NCBI GenBank assembly: GCA_002284615.2
Contig: MU069476.1
Coordinates: 291,971-302,086 of the forward strand
Reading direction: 5' to 3'
DNA: 10,116 bases
From: Dunaliella salina
Lineage: Eukaryota > Chlorophyta > Chlorophyceae > Chlamydomonadales > Dunaliellaceae
Shown: in pieces, positions 1 through 7,765 of the stretch
Layout of the letters: the number at the start of each line of letters is the position of its first letter
Numbering within the stretch: the stretch's first letter is position 1
Notes under the pieces: model-generated
What the model was told of the DNA's origin: nothing
Seen by the model: only the letters and a program-made list of their open reading frames with translations
Database searches by the model: none
Position numbers and translations under genes: made by a program

Positions 1-180
1 TTTCCTTTCCTTTCCTTTCCTTTCCTTTCCTTTCCTTTCCTTTCCTTTCCTTTCCTTTCCTCTCCTTTCCTTTCCTTTCCTTTCCTTTCCTTTCCTTTCC
101 TTTCCTTTCCTTTCCTTTTTTTCTTTTCTTTTGTTTCCTTAAATTTTTCCATTCTTTTCTTTTCTTTTCCTTTTTTCTTC
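1..180. repeat. (TTTCC)n microsatellite and pyrimidine tract
   Basis: Twenty-three TTTCC units run from 1 to 115, with one changed unit (TCTCC) at 61-65. A degenerate T/C-rich tract follows to about 180. Nearly all purines are on the minus strand, so the tract can form mirror-repeat (triplex) structures. It starts at the window edge, so its full length is unknown. Its right end meets the first base of recognisable retrotransposon homology at about 181. Confidence 0.97.
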
Positions 181-600
181 AAGATGGTGTACAGATTTAT
201 TCAGTTCCTCCTGTTTGATTTTCTTTAGGTACAAGATTTGAGTCTGGTTTTAGTATGAGAATGTTGCAGTTTTCTAAGCAATGAAGGGGTTGGTGTCCAG
301 ACAGAATTTCAGTCCAACAAGGTTGGTGTTCCTCTAATAAAGAGGGTCTTAGTTGGAACAGGGTGGACTGGTCGGCCTGGGATAGAGCGCACAAAGTTAG
401 TATGAGGGCAGCAGGCTTCAGCTTGAGGAGTGGCGCCCCCGCTCATGTACGAGCTACCAAGAGAAAAGCTGGTGCAGGAGTGGTTCCGGAAGTTGGCGCG
501 GTGGAGAAGTTGCTTAGAAGTGGAGTGATCTCAATTTGGGTCTGCATAAATGCGTGCTCACCTGCTGGCTACGGCTGGCCCCTGTGCAAGAGGGGGGCCC
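181..600 (-). pseudogene. LINE fragment, copy C: middle of PD-(D/E)XK endonuclease domain
   Basis: The segment 181 to about 420 aligns base by base with 1922 to about 2160 (copy B). In minus-strand translation the shared core is LVGLKFCLDTNPF, at about 282-318, against LKFCSDTNPF in copy B. This is the conserved Lys-Phe-Cys block of the restriction-like endonuclease domain found C-terminal to the reverse transcriptase in RandI/Dualen-type LINEs. The Glu expected two residues before the Lys is Gly here. Several in-frame stops and frameshifts break the reading frame, so it is dead. Homology becomes poor above about 420, so the right boundary is approximate. On the left, homology stops at the pyrimidine tract, before the domain's C-terminal half that copy B retains. 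Confidence 0.72.
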
Positions 601-719
601 TTGCTGAGATGTGGATAGCTTTCTGAAGCTAAGGGGTGGGTATCATGTCTGCTGGACAGGGCCTCTTGACAACAGTGTCAAGAACGTCCTAGGTGGAGGC
701 CAACTTGCTGGAGTAGGCT

Positions 720-817
720 TCTCTGTTTCTTTTTCTCTTGGTCTGAACTGGTGGGGCTCATTTTCAGCACTGATTATTGGGTATTTCCTAAGTGCACGCT
801 GGCTGTGCCCAGCGTAG
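720..817 (+). pseudogene. LINE fragment, inverted C-terminal end
   Basis: On the plus strand this reads SALIIGYFLSARWLCPA followed by TAG at 815-817. The minus-strand end of copy A reads SALTVGCFLNARWLYPA and a stop. The DNA agrees as well, including the hairpin arms ACGCTGG and CCAGCGT. It is therefore the same end of the same element family in the opposite orientation to the other copies. It lies about 120 bp to the right of copy C, which has an earlier part of the domain on the minus strand. An open frame runs from 611 to the stop, but the part before about 720 does not align with the other copies, so I do not call it a gene. Confidence 0.62.
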
Positions 818-1345
818 TCTTCCTTTCTTGAAGGAAAACTGCATAGGAGAAGTCCCCCCCTTACATCATTTAAGGAAAGGGGGCCATATTGTTGCACAGA
901 CCATATGACCCCTCTCCCACGGAGTGAGGTGAAAACTGGATTGACAAAACTAGGTGTGTAGGTGCATGCGTGTCTAGTGCGCGCCACTCCTCCTCTCTCT
1001 CCCTTTGGACTTGCGCCTGCCACTCTTTCTCTTTGTTCAGGAGCTTTCCCTTCCTCTAGCAGAGGCCCTCTAGGGACATTGCCATGTCCTTGGGCACATG
1101 TAACCAAAAAAAACTAGGGCTCACTCCAACCCTACATGAAAGCCAGAAACAGAGCTTATGGGGACCTGGAGGGTTATCGCCCATACTCTTGGACGCCCAT
1201 ACAATGCTGCCAGCCAAGACAGAGGTCAGCAAGGTGTGAGATCCCTGGCCACTTTTGTAAGTCTCAGGACTTAGGCCTCTTATTAAATTTCCTCTGATGA
1301 AAGAAAAGGGAAAAACCAGAAAAGCAAGGTAGGCAAAAGTACAAG
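818..1345. other. Gene-free stretch, possible LINE 3' flank
   Basis: I see no gene. The first bases after the stop (TCTTCCTTTCTTG) are pyrimidine-rich, like those following the stop of copy B on the other strand, so this may begin with an old 3' untranslated region. The rest includes a C/T-rich stretch at about 985-1060 and an A8 run near 1107. A minus-strand open frame of 154 codons covers 643-1107, but it overlaps the inverted fragment in antisense and has no recognisable domain. Confidence 0.5.
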
Positions 1346-1352
1346 TAAAAGT

Positions 1353-1415
1353 CTATGCTGGACAGTATCCAGCGTGCATGAAGGGACGACTCAACAGGCA
1401 GCGCTGGAACTAAAT
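1353..1415 (-). pseudogene. LINE fragment, copy D: C-terminal end only
   Basis: Minus-strand translation gives SALPVESSLHARW in one frame, matching SALTVGCFLNARW of copy A. A small indel then shifts the frame before the shared end, where CTA at 1353-1355 is the stop TAG on the minus strand. The hairpin arms ATGCTGG and CCAGCGT (1355-1375) also match, with one wobble pair. No endonuclease motif remains between 1416 and copy B, so this copy is severely truncated on its 5' side. Confidence 0.58.
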
Positions 1416-1726
1416 GTGAGCCTCACCAGTAGCCTAGCGATCAACTTTGAAAACTAATGGGGATCCGGTGGCTTGTGGGCCATCCGTCCAGGCGTGTGCC
1501 AGACGGTCTGACCCACCTATACCCAGCCCGTACAGTGTAGCCCGTGCCCCTACAACAATAGCGTTTTCCCTAGTTAAACCTAGTTTGCAGAAGGCAAGCT
1601 GAGAAAAGTTTTCTCCCTACAGAATTTGAAGGTGAGGAGGAACAAGGGCTCAAAAGAGCCATCAGTCCCCTCCAACCCAGAGCAGGAACAGAAAGGGCCA
1701 GGGGGAAAGAAAAGAAAAAGGAAAGC
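1416..1726. other. Spacer between LINE copies
   Basis: I see no gene. On the minus strand, the part just after copy B's stop (about 1726 to 1690) is a pyrimidine-rich stretch rich in CTTTT and CCCC, and may be its 3' untranslated region. The centre (about 1455-1560) is GC-richer, contains the short palindrome CAGACGGTCTG at 1502-1512, and has no recognisable coding content. Confidence 0.5.
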
Positions 1727-2300
1727 CTACGCAAGCCAAAGGCCACGTGCATTAAGGGAAGGTCCTCTCACTGGAGGGCTGTTTTGAATAGTGGTTAATC
1801 TTTGGATGGCATGGTCTGTAAGCTTGGCTGCCAGTGATTTAGCTTGTTGTTTAGTAAGGCCCAGATCTATAAGGGGTTTAATTGTATACCTATTGTAAGT
1901 GGTACTGGCCACACCAATTAAGATGATGTGTAAAGTCATTTTGTTATTCCTGTTTGGATTTCTTGAGCTGCGGGTTTGAGTTTGGTTATGACGTGAGAAT
2001 GTTGGGTCACTGCACGTTCTAGCATGATAAAGGGGTTTGTGTCAGAACAGAACTTCAGTTAAACAAGGTGGATGTCTTTGTCATGAGGAGGGATCTTGGA
2101 AGAATCAAGGTGAATTTTTCTGCCTGGAATAGGGCGCTCAAAGATAGCACCCGGGCGGGGATGGTGCCGGGCAGGGAAGCCAGTACCATTAGGGAAAACC
2201 CAGTCTGGAACAGCTCTTGGTATGTTTTCGGGGACTTGTATTACCTGATCCAAAAGTCTCTAATTACTGCAGCCATCCATACCAGGGGGAATCTGGAGAT
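1727..2300 (-). pseudogene. LINE fragment, copy B: endonuclease domain to C-terminal end
   Basis: This is the best-preserved 3' end of the family. Reading the minus strand from about 2290 it shows GMDGC, then IPRAVPDWVFPNG, matching IDGC and PYWLSPNG of copy A. DIHLV, a TAA stop (2059-2061) and LKFCSDTNPF follow, with the stop exactly where the catalytic Glu of the PD-(D/E)XK core is expected. The upstream Pro-Asp is Pro-Gly. The frame then continues through LERAVTQH, shifts by one base near 1938, and runs through LHIILIGVA, LGLTKQQAKSLAAKL and DHAIQRL to the stop at 1727-1729. In family members I know, the LKFC/QH/LHxILLGV/LGL order is the endonuclease C-terminal half. This copy starts only about 50 bp after copy A ends. 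It is not functional. Confidence 0.78.
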
Positions 2301-2349
2301 TACTGGAGGCACCCGGCTCCAGAACTTGGCTGTAAAGAGGCAGAGGTCT

Positions 2350-2369
2350 ACGCTGGATACAGCCAGCGT
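2350..2369 (-). other. Hairpin ending on the LINE stop codon (three copies)
   Basis: On the minus strand the arms ACGCTGG and CCAGCGT enclose a 6-base loop, and the last two bases of the 3' arm sit at the TAG stop. The same 7-bp hairpin occurs at 796-815 (plus strand, loop CTGTGC) and at 1355-1375 (minus, loop ATACTGT, one wobble pair). The loops differ while the arms are kept. The copy at 1729-1750 has lost the pairing. The arms also encode the conserved Ala-Arg-Trp, so coding constraint alone might explain part of the conservation. Confidence 0.6.
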
Positions 2370-3923
2370 GCATTAAGGAAACACCCAACAGTCAGCGCTG
2401 ACACTGATAGTGAGTCCCACCGACGGAAGCAGGCTGTAAAAATCTTAAAAAAATTAAGAGCACCAAACATGCAGTTCAAAAAAGCAGGTGCAGTGAGGAG
2501 AGTTTGTTCAGGCTGGGTTCAGGCTGGGTGTGAGCGCAAAATTTCAAAAAAATGAGGTGGATATTATGAGATTCATATCTTGTGGGTGGTACGTGGCTGC
2601 CTTCAAGGGGTAGAACTATTATGCCGTCAGGGTGGCTGAGTCTTGCAGTTGGTGGCTGTCCATTTGGGGACAGCCAATATGGAAAGTTTTGTTGAACACT
2701 ATCAGGAATTTCCATCTTCAGGGAGCATTACCTCAGTATATTGCATCCATCTATGGTTACAATGTAAGGTCCAAACTGTGGGCCAAAGTATCCTTTGTTG
2801 ATTGCTCCACCACGAATGCTGAGTGCTTGATGATTTCTCTGTGGGTGAGTGCATTTGAGTAGGGTATGGGAGGCGCTAGCAGGTGCACCACCTAGAGGGC
2901 AAAGAGCAGGCATAGGGTGGCCACTGACGTTTCTGGCATGCTTGCCATTGTATAGGGTGTCTGTTCGACACTTGATGACGTTGCTCTGTTCTTTGAGGTT
3001 CACAGCTTTCATATGCCAGAAAGCATTACTGATTTTGGAATTCTGGAGTAGTGGGGTGAGTATTGGACATTCTCAGATTTGCCAGTTTGCACAGCTGTAA
3101 CTTACAGTGTAAGTGTCAATGTTCGCTGTCCCAGACTTGTGTTTTGTTATGATTTGTTTTAATTTGTCTCGAAGGCTTGAAAAGGGCCAAATTTCTGTGT
3201 AAGAGCCAGACTTTTTAACTGATGCAGCAAGCCCATGGAAATGAAAGAAAGATTCTCCCGCTTGGTTGAGTGAGGTGCCAGCTTCATCAGGCGACTATGC
3301 TGCTTGAAGAGCAAGAGCATTAGCGCCTTCATTACCAAGGATGCCACTGTGTGATTTGACCTTGTAGAAGTGCTTCAGGACTTCTAATAAACTTTCCAGT
3401 TATTGTATCGTTGAGTAGTGGAGGATTTAAGCTGGTGGACATGCCCATGGGTTTGAGGAGCTGATCTCTAATCTGATTTCGTGAGGAAGAATTGGCAGTT
3501 GCCATTTCAAATGCCCTCATCATTTATTCCCAGATGCGGGTAGTTTGCACATTAATCAGGTTATTTACTTCTCACTGTTTGCGCAATTATGATACTCTTT
3601 GTGTGACAATGATACTCCTGAATGCCACCTTTTTTGATTGGTATTGATGATCAGTTTGAATTGACAAGTAGTCTGGCAGAGCATGGTGAGCATCCAAACA
3701 ATTTGACTAAGTATCATCATTGGGTGGGACTTCCTTTCGAACCTGTTTCTGCTTATGGCAAACCATTCCATGTTCCAAGGCATCCTGTCCTCGCCTTAGG
3801 TAGGCGTGTTCAGAGGAACATTGCGTGCTTTCAATCGCATGCTTGCTCTTTGAAAGTTGAGACTTGTCATTGAGGTAGACCTCTTTGTGGCAAGGATTTG
3901 CCGTTTCCTTTAGTGAAAGGCGT

Positions 3924-3977
3924 GTCCATGGGTAGCTGCCCTGAAAGCATGTCCATGGGTAGCTGCCCTGAAAGCCT
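3924..3977. repeat. 27-bp tandem duplication
   Basis: Two adjacent 27-bp units beginning GTCCATGGGTAGCTGCCC start at 3924 and 3951 and differ by one base. Because 27 is a multiple of three, the duplication adds nine in-frame residues in any frame. It lies inside the part of copy A between the RT remnant and RNase H, and the near-identity shows it arose after the copy had decayed. Confidence 0.93.
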
Positions 3978-4200
3978 TTTAGCTGAAGACCCGGACTGTG
4001 GGACGGCAGAGTGACCAATGCAGAGTTACCCAAGGGATCCTTATAGATGGTTTCATCCAAGCTTGTGAGTGTGGGTTGAGAGGAGCTAACGTGAATGCCA
4101 GGTATTGCTTAAAATTCAAGTTAACGTGGAGCTTCCCATGAGCATGTGTTCTCAGGCTGTTGCTGTAGTTCCTTCCATACCATAAAACATTGCAATAGGG

Positions 4201-5100
4201 TGTTGGAGTTTCGAGGAGACTGTTTGCCAAACATCATGCATATCTGCATCTGACCATCTCTCTCCTTGCACTCTGTTCCCTGAATAGTTGGAGTTTCGAG
4301 TCAAACATATGAGCATTCAGGTTCAGACTTCTTGTGCCATTTCTTAGTGCTTACTTGGAGAACCTCTGCTTTATGTGGTACTTTGAGCGCATGTTTCTCA
4401 ATAGTTGATATTTCTGTACGCATTTTTTTGAAGACTTGTCTAGTTCCAGGTCTGTGTTTCCGCTCAGCTGCCCTCGTAGGCAGATATAGCGATGTAACCT
4501 TACCTTAGTGAAAGGCGAAAGTAAAATACGCCCTGAACCCATGTTGAGGTTTAATCTTTGAAAGTTGAAGGACTTGTCATTGGAATACTTGAACTATTTT
4601 ATCTGCTTTCACTTGGTTTCCTAGGGAAAGCTGAGCAGCCAAACTATCTGGCTGGAGGCTAAAACCTTTTGTAAACTTGACATTGGAATACACATGCACT
4701 CCACGTTGATTTATGTGACTCAGAGGGCTTACAAGACGAAAAACTTCTATTTTTCTTTGCTCTTGCAACTCCGTGTAATGACTTAAAAGAGATTTCATAC
4801 ATCTCTTCTCTGGCTGTCTTGCACAATAATTACCTTTACATGACACAGGAAATTTTAATTTTTCTCCAGCTCCTTCTTAGGATGTCTCTCATTCCCTCCA
4901 AAACCAAGACAATGAGACTCACCATTATATTTTAGAACTCGTGGGGTTTTCTTTTTAAACACCAAGCAACCAAACTGTCTGGCTGAAGGCCATGTTCCCT
5001 AAACTTTAGGCTAAAGTAATGTAATGCAATGTAAAATGATGTGGTTAAAAAATGTAATGACATATTGAGTATTGCAGCCTCGTTCATAAACACTGTGTAA
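4201..5100. other. Unassigned stretch with a minus-strand open frame
   Basis: No gene is recognised. A minus-strand frame of 89 codons (4846 to 4577) contains LSHYTELQEQRKIEVFRLV and VHVYSNVKFTKGFS, which look more protein-like than most frames here. A second open stretch upstream (about 4990 to 4850) includes NERHPKKELEK in another frame. I cannot match either to a family. If these belong to the LINE they would be upstream of RT, but no RT motif connects them. A short TAATGTAATG-rich segment lies at about 5016-5060. Confidence 0.4.
4507..4581. repeat. Diverged duplicate of 3848-3950
   Basis: Two blocks are shared with the region at 3848-3950: AGTGAAAGGCG followed by GCCCTGAA (4507 on; also 3912 on), and CTTTGAAAGTTGA followed by GACTTGTCATTG (about 4556-4581; also 3848-3873). 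The two blocks are in opposite order in the two places, so a simple tandem duplication does not explain them. A nearby pair sharing CTGGCTGRAGGC also occurs at about 4635-4660 and 4965-4993. Confidence 0.7.
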
Positions 5101-5974
5101 TGCCACTTGGTCTAGTCATTATGGTTCCGCTATTCAGAATTGCAGGTGACATTCGTGGTGACCGGATTGCGGAGTATGATTATTGCGCTACCAACAATGC
5201 GGGACTTTTGCCCGAGCTGAAGGTTTAAGACATTGAAATTAGTGCAAAAAGCTTTTGTTATTATGCAAGCCCCAGTCCCCCAGGCCATTCAAGCGGCAGC
5301 CCCGGAATTAGTGAGACAGGGATTTCAGAGTTGCTCTTGCAGCCCCAAGAGGCATACAACCTTGTCCTAGGCACCCCAGCCAGAGCAGCCATGACAGGCG
5401 CGGGGATAGGTCACAAAGCCCAGAGCGGTGCATTCCAGATGGGGTGATGGGTACATCAATGTACCAATTTCTTTTCACACTTCAAAAAAATTATCTAAGG
5501 TACTGCTCAGGAGAGTGGGTTTCCTGTGGATTGCAAACTTCCAGCATGAAGACCAAACCGCAAATAAACTTCATGCCTGCATAGGAGTCATGTGAAGGTC
5601 AAGGAAGAACGCATTACCTGTGAGGTGTGGCTACATACACAATGGAATAAGAATGAAATGAAAGTTTCTTTCACAAACATATACAGGTCAGTCCAAAACT
5701 GCGTTGATGAGGAATGAAGAATGCATAGGAAATTAAGTGGGTGCATAAGTATTGCGTGAGAAGGATGTGAGAAGCAAAGCTATACTGAGCATGCAAGCAT
5801 CGAGGTGAACACATGCGCAAGAAGCAAATCATGCGCTGCAGTCTGCCCACTATTTTCAAGGCAACATTGACACCTGCAGCCCAACTTGCAGCACCGACGT
5901 AGCTGCTGAACACGCTGCTGGTGCTGCTATGATGCATGGCGCACTGGCCCTGCCGCCATGCATCTAGGGATGGG
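5101..5974. other. No identified gene; one near-open plus-strand frame
   Basis: A plus-strand frame starts with ATG at 5121, gives 36 codons to a TAA at 5229-5231, and is then open again to a TGA near 5445. The first part reads MVPLFRIAGDIRGDRIAEYD. It has no recognisable domain and could be chance or a decayed exon. The remainder (5450-5974) shows no coding signal, repeat or RNA that I can support. A minus-strand open frame of 105 codons at 5671-5988 has no recognisable motif. Confidence 0.35.
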
Positions 5975-6080
5975 GTTGCCATTGCCAACAGTGGGCACCT
6001 TCTGACAGGCTACTGAGGCTGCTGTTGCCATAGCCAACAAGGGGCACCTTCTAACAGGCTACTGTGACTGCTGTTGCTGC
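5975..6080. repeat. 49-bp tandem repeat
   Basis: Units starting GTTGCCAT begin at 5975 and 6024, with a short third start (GTTGCTGC) at 6073, giving an exact 49-bp period. The two full units share GGGCACCTTCT, ACAGGCTACTG and the final GACTGCT/GGCTGCT block, with a handful of substitutions. The period is not a multiple of three, so this is not a protein repeat. Confidence 0.9.
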
Positions 6081-6508
6081 TGGGGTGGCTGCTGGGCTGG
6101 TGGAGGCATTGGAGGGAGCCTGCATCGACAATAAGGGCATGTGCATCTTTTAGCATGAGCAACATATACAAACATCACTGCAAACAAGGTACCATTGTGA
6201 CAGCCAAGCTCCAGTGGCAGATACGCCTGTCAGAGGACTTTGCTCCAAACTTCTGGGGGGAAGCACAGTCACACAGCAATAAACCTTCTGTCCTTGACAT
6301 GACAGGGCATGGGAGGCGGTCCAGGAACGAATTTTGGCGCTGTATGAGAATTGTTGCTAGGTCTATTGCGTTCATAAAAGCTTTGCCTAATGACCACATA
6401 AATGCAGCCCATCCCACTCTCGTCGCATAACCGCAGACACATCTGCAACTTCGTTACATAGCTGCAATTTGCAACAGTTGCCAACATCCGAAGCCGCATT
6501 TGGCTCTA
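6081..6508. other. No identified gene
   Basis: A plus-strand frame of 118 codons (6074-6430) covers this region, and the opposite strand is also open for 80 codons (6175-6417). Neither has a recognisable domain, and the first one begins inside the 49-bp tandem repeat, which argues against a real start. I see no RNA gene or clear regulatory site. Confidence 0.35.
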
Positions 6509-6573
6509 TCCAACCAGCTGATCAAAACGGAACAAGCCAGTGCACAAGGCCAAGATCAGGCAGTATCTGAATG
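6509..6573. repeat. Dispersed 65-bp repeat, second copy at 9252-9317
   Basis: This segment and 9252-9317 share ATCCAAC, AGCTGATCAA, AAGCCAG and AGGCCAAGATCAGGCAG, then ATCTGAAT, with small gaps between. Both copies are on the plus strand, 2.7 kb apart. Neither flank extends the match clearly. They may be fragments of one mobile element that I cannot name. Confidence 0.75.
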
Positions 6574-6609
6574 ACTAAGAAAAGAAAAACAACATAGGCA
6601 GTGAAGACT

Positions 6610-6640
6610 CTCTCCACATCAAAGAAGGACAAGTGGAGAG
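6610..6640. other. Perfect 8-bp inverted repeat
   Basis: CTCTCCAC at 6610-6617 pairs with GTGGAGAG at 6633-6640 across a 15-base loop. No T-run follows and no gene is adjacent, so I assign no function. An 8-bp match of this kind is not rare by chance. Confidence 0.5.
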
Positions 6641-6732
6641 CATCGCAAGCGACGCTGCAAAATTGGCAAAGCCACTCTCTCACTGGTTGATTTCAGTCAC
6701 AACTCCCTTGAGTTGCAGGAGCCACAAGGCCC

Positions 6733-6911
6733 GTGCCCCTACTTGAGCATGCCATGATGCATGTGCAAGTGCAAACGCTTTACCAGCATGCATTGCTGTG
6801 TGCACTGCAGCATGCATTGCTGTATGCTTGGCTTTGCATTTTACTTCAAGCTCTGCTGCATGTATGGGTTTGCACTTTGCTGTGTGCTTTAATGCATGCA
6901 TCGCTGCATGC
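6733..6911. repeat. GCATGC/TTGCTG low-complexity array, left part
   Basis: Irregular repeats of GCATGCATTGCTG and relatives (GCATGCATTGCTGTGTGCA at 6787, GCATGCATTGCTGTATGC at 6810, GCATGCATCGCTGCATGC ending near 6911) fill this segment. Both strands stay open in some frames only because the repeats encode low-complexity strings such as AMHA. The same sequence type resumes at 7972-8080, on the other side of the hAT insertion. Confidence 0.85.
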
Positions 6912-7274
6912 ATTACCACCAGGGCACCACATGGGCACGTAATTGTACACAATATTACGTATTACGTAATATTACTTATCAAACTCTGTAATATTACGTA
7001 ACTCTTCGCGTAACGTTACTTAATCTCCGGGAAATTCACACCCTGAATTCTGCTCCGACATCTGAGTGCAAATTCAGATTCACAATCAACAGACTGTGTA
7101 GTGTAGCCGACCAAAGTTATGGGAAGGAACAGGATTCACACTGAGAAACGTCGATGGAAATTCTAGACAGCCAATCTTGGGGCAGAACCTCACCCCTGTG
7201 GAGGGCAAAAGGCACCTTGACGGCAAGGCAAAGGATGCAGTGAAAACAAAATTTGAATAGTCATTGAGCTGCAC

Positions 7275-7667
7275 TTGAGCCCTTGCGTGCTGCAATCCAA
7301 AGGATGCAAGCAGTACTTGAGTGCCAGTCACTTTCGGCAAAGTATCAAGCAGCATGACAGCTCATGCACGAGGTCTCTTCCAGCAGAGGAGGAAGTCTTT
7401 GAGCTTGAGCAGGAGCAGGATGATGGCCCTCCGCGCAAGCAGCGCAAGGCACAGCAGTCTTCAATGATGGAGCACACAGTGAGCCCCCAAGTCCGCAGGG
7501 AAATTGTGAGGCTGCTTCTGCGGTCCGTCATCAGCACTGAGACCCCATGCTTGACCCTCAACAGTCCCTCCCTGGGTCTGTCCAGTTTCAGTTGCAGTGA
7601 CAGCAGTAGTAATAGCACATGCAATGGAACAGTTCACTTTTTTTCTCCAGCTTATCTTTATAATTAA
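7275..7667 (+). pseudogene. Probable hAT transposase N-terminal remnant
   Basis: This 130-codon frame lies inside the hAT element and in a plausible 5'-to-3' direction. Residues 11-31 (GCKQYLSASHFRQSIKQHDSSC region) end in His-x3-Cys after an earlier Cys, like the second half of a BED zinc finger. An acidic stretch (EEEVFELEQEQDD) and a basic stretch (PRKQRKAQQSS) follow. The segment VRREIVRLLLRSVISTETPC resembles the region after the BED finger in plant hATs, where a helix precedes a Gly/Thr-x-Pro-Phe motif. The catalytic RNase H-like core and the C-terminal dimerisation region are absent. The first Cys pair of the finger is not convincing and the ATG is not supported by anything upstream. 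A real exon ending by splicing before 7667 is possible. Confidence 0.45.
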
Positions 7668-7733
7668 CTGCATGTCAATCATTGTGGGAGAATTGGACAG
7701 TATTGTTGCAATTTCACGGCTTGCAAGGATCAC

Positions 7734-7765
7734 GGTGTATTTTAGCTACAGGTGTATTTTAGCTA
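7734..7765. repeat. 15-bp direct repeat inside the hAT element
   Basis: GGTGTATTTTAGCTA occurs at 7734-7748 and again at 7751-7765, separated by two bases. It is exact. No gene overlaps it. Confidence 0.95.

Larger units (their letters stand above)
2348..4200 (-). pseudogene. LINE, copy A: RT, RNase H, Cys/His cluster, endonuclease (RandI/Dualen-like)
   Basis: Landmarks on the minus strand, in order: (1) LQQQPENTC then LHVNL and KQYLAF (about 4165-4090) resemble the RT segment after the YxDD box; (2) RNQIRDQLL (about 3475-3450) and LLEVLKHFYKVKSHSGILGNE (first residues near 3390, HSGILGNE near 3350-3325) are the end of an RNase H domain, whose final motif is His-x-Gly-x-x-Gly-Asn-Glu-x-Ala-(Asp/Asn); (3) SNAFWHM (3010-3030) and KCRTDTLYNGKHA (about 2935-2973); (4) CPLGGAPASASHTLLKC (2850-2903), a Cys/His cluster with its second Cys changed to Gly; (5) PYWLSPNG, PDG (2623-2631) and IHLIFLKFC (2534-2560), the endonuclease core. 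The rest of that domain is missing, and the copy resumes with SALTVGCFLNARWLYPA and the stop at 2348. Stops near 3298, 3078 and 2727 and several frameshifts make it a pseudogene. I cannot find RT motifs above about 4200, so it seems 5'-truncated. The domain order fits RandI/Dualen LINEs. Confidence 0.8.

Noticed and set aside
643..1107. 154-codon minus-strand open frame
   Set aside because: Its C-terminal part is the antisense of the inverted LINE end, and the rest has no recognisable motif.
2217..2555. 112-codon plus-strand open frame with YAGYSQRALRK
   Set aside because: The same peptide appears at the other copies, but it is the antisense of the LINE C-terminal end and hairpin. The minus strand carries the domain evidence.
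5682..5703. TACAGGTCAGTCCAAAACTG, like a Tc1/mariner end
   Set aside because: No inverted partner was found in the window and there is no transposase nearby.
5671..5988. 105-codon minus-strand open frame
   Set aside because: No motif, no homologue recognised, and no supporting signal around it.
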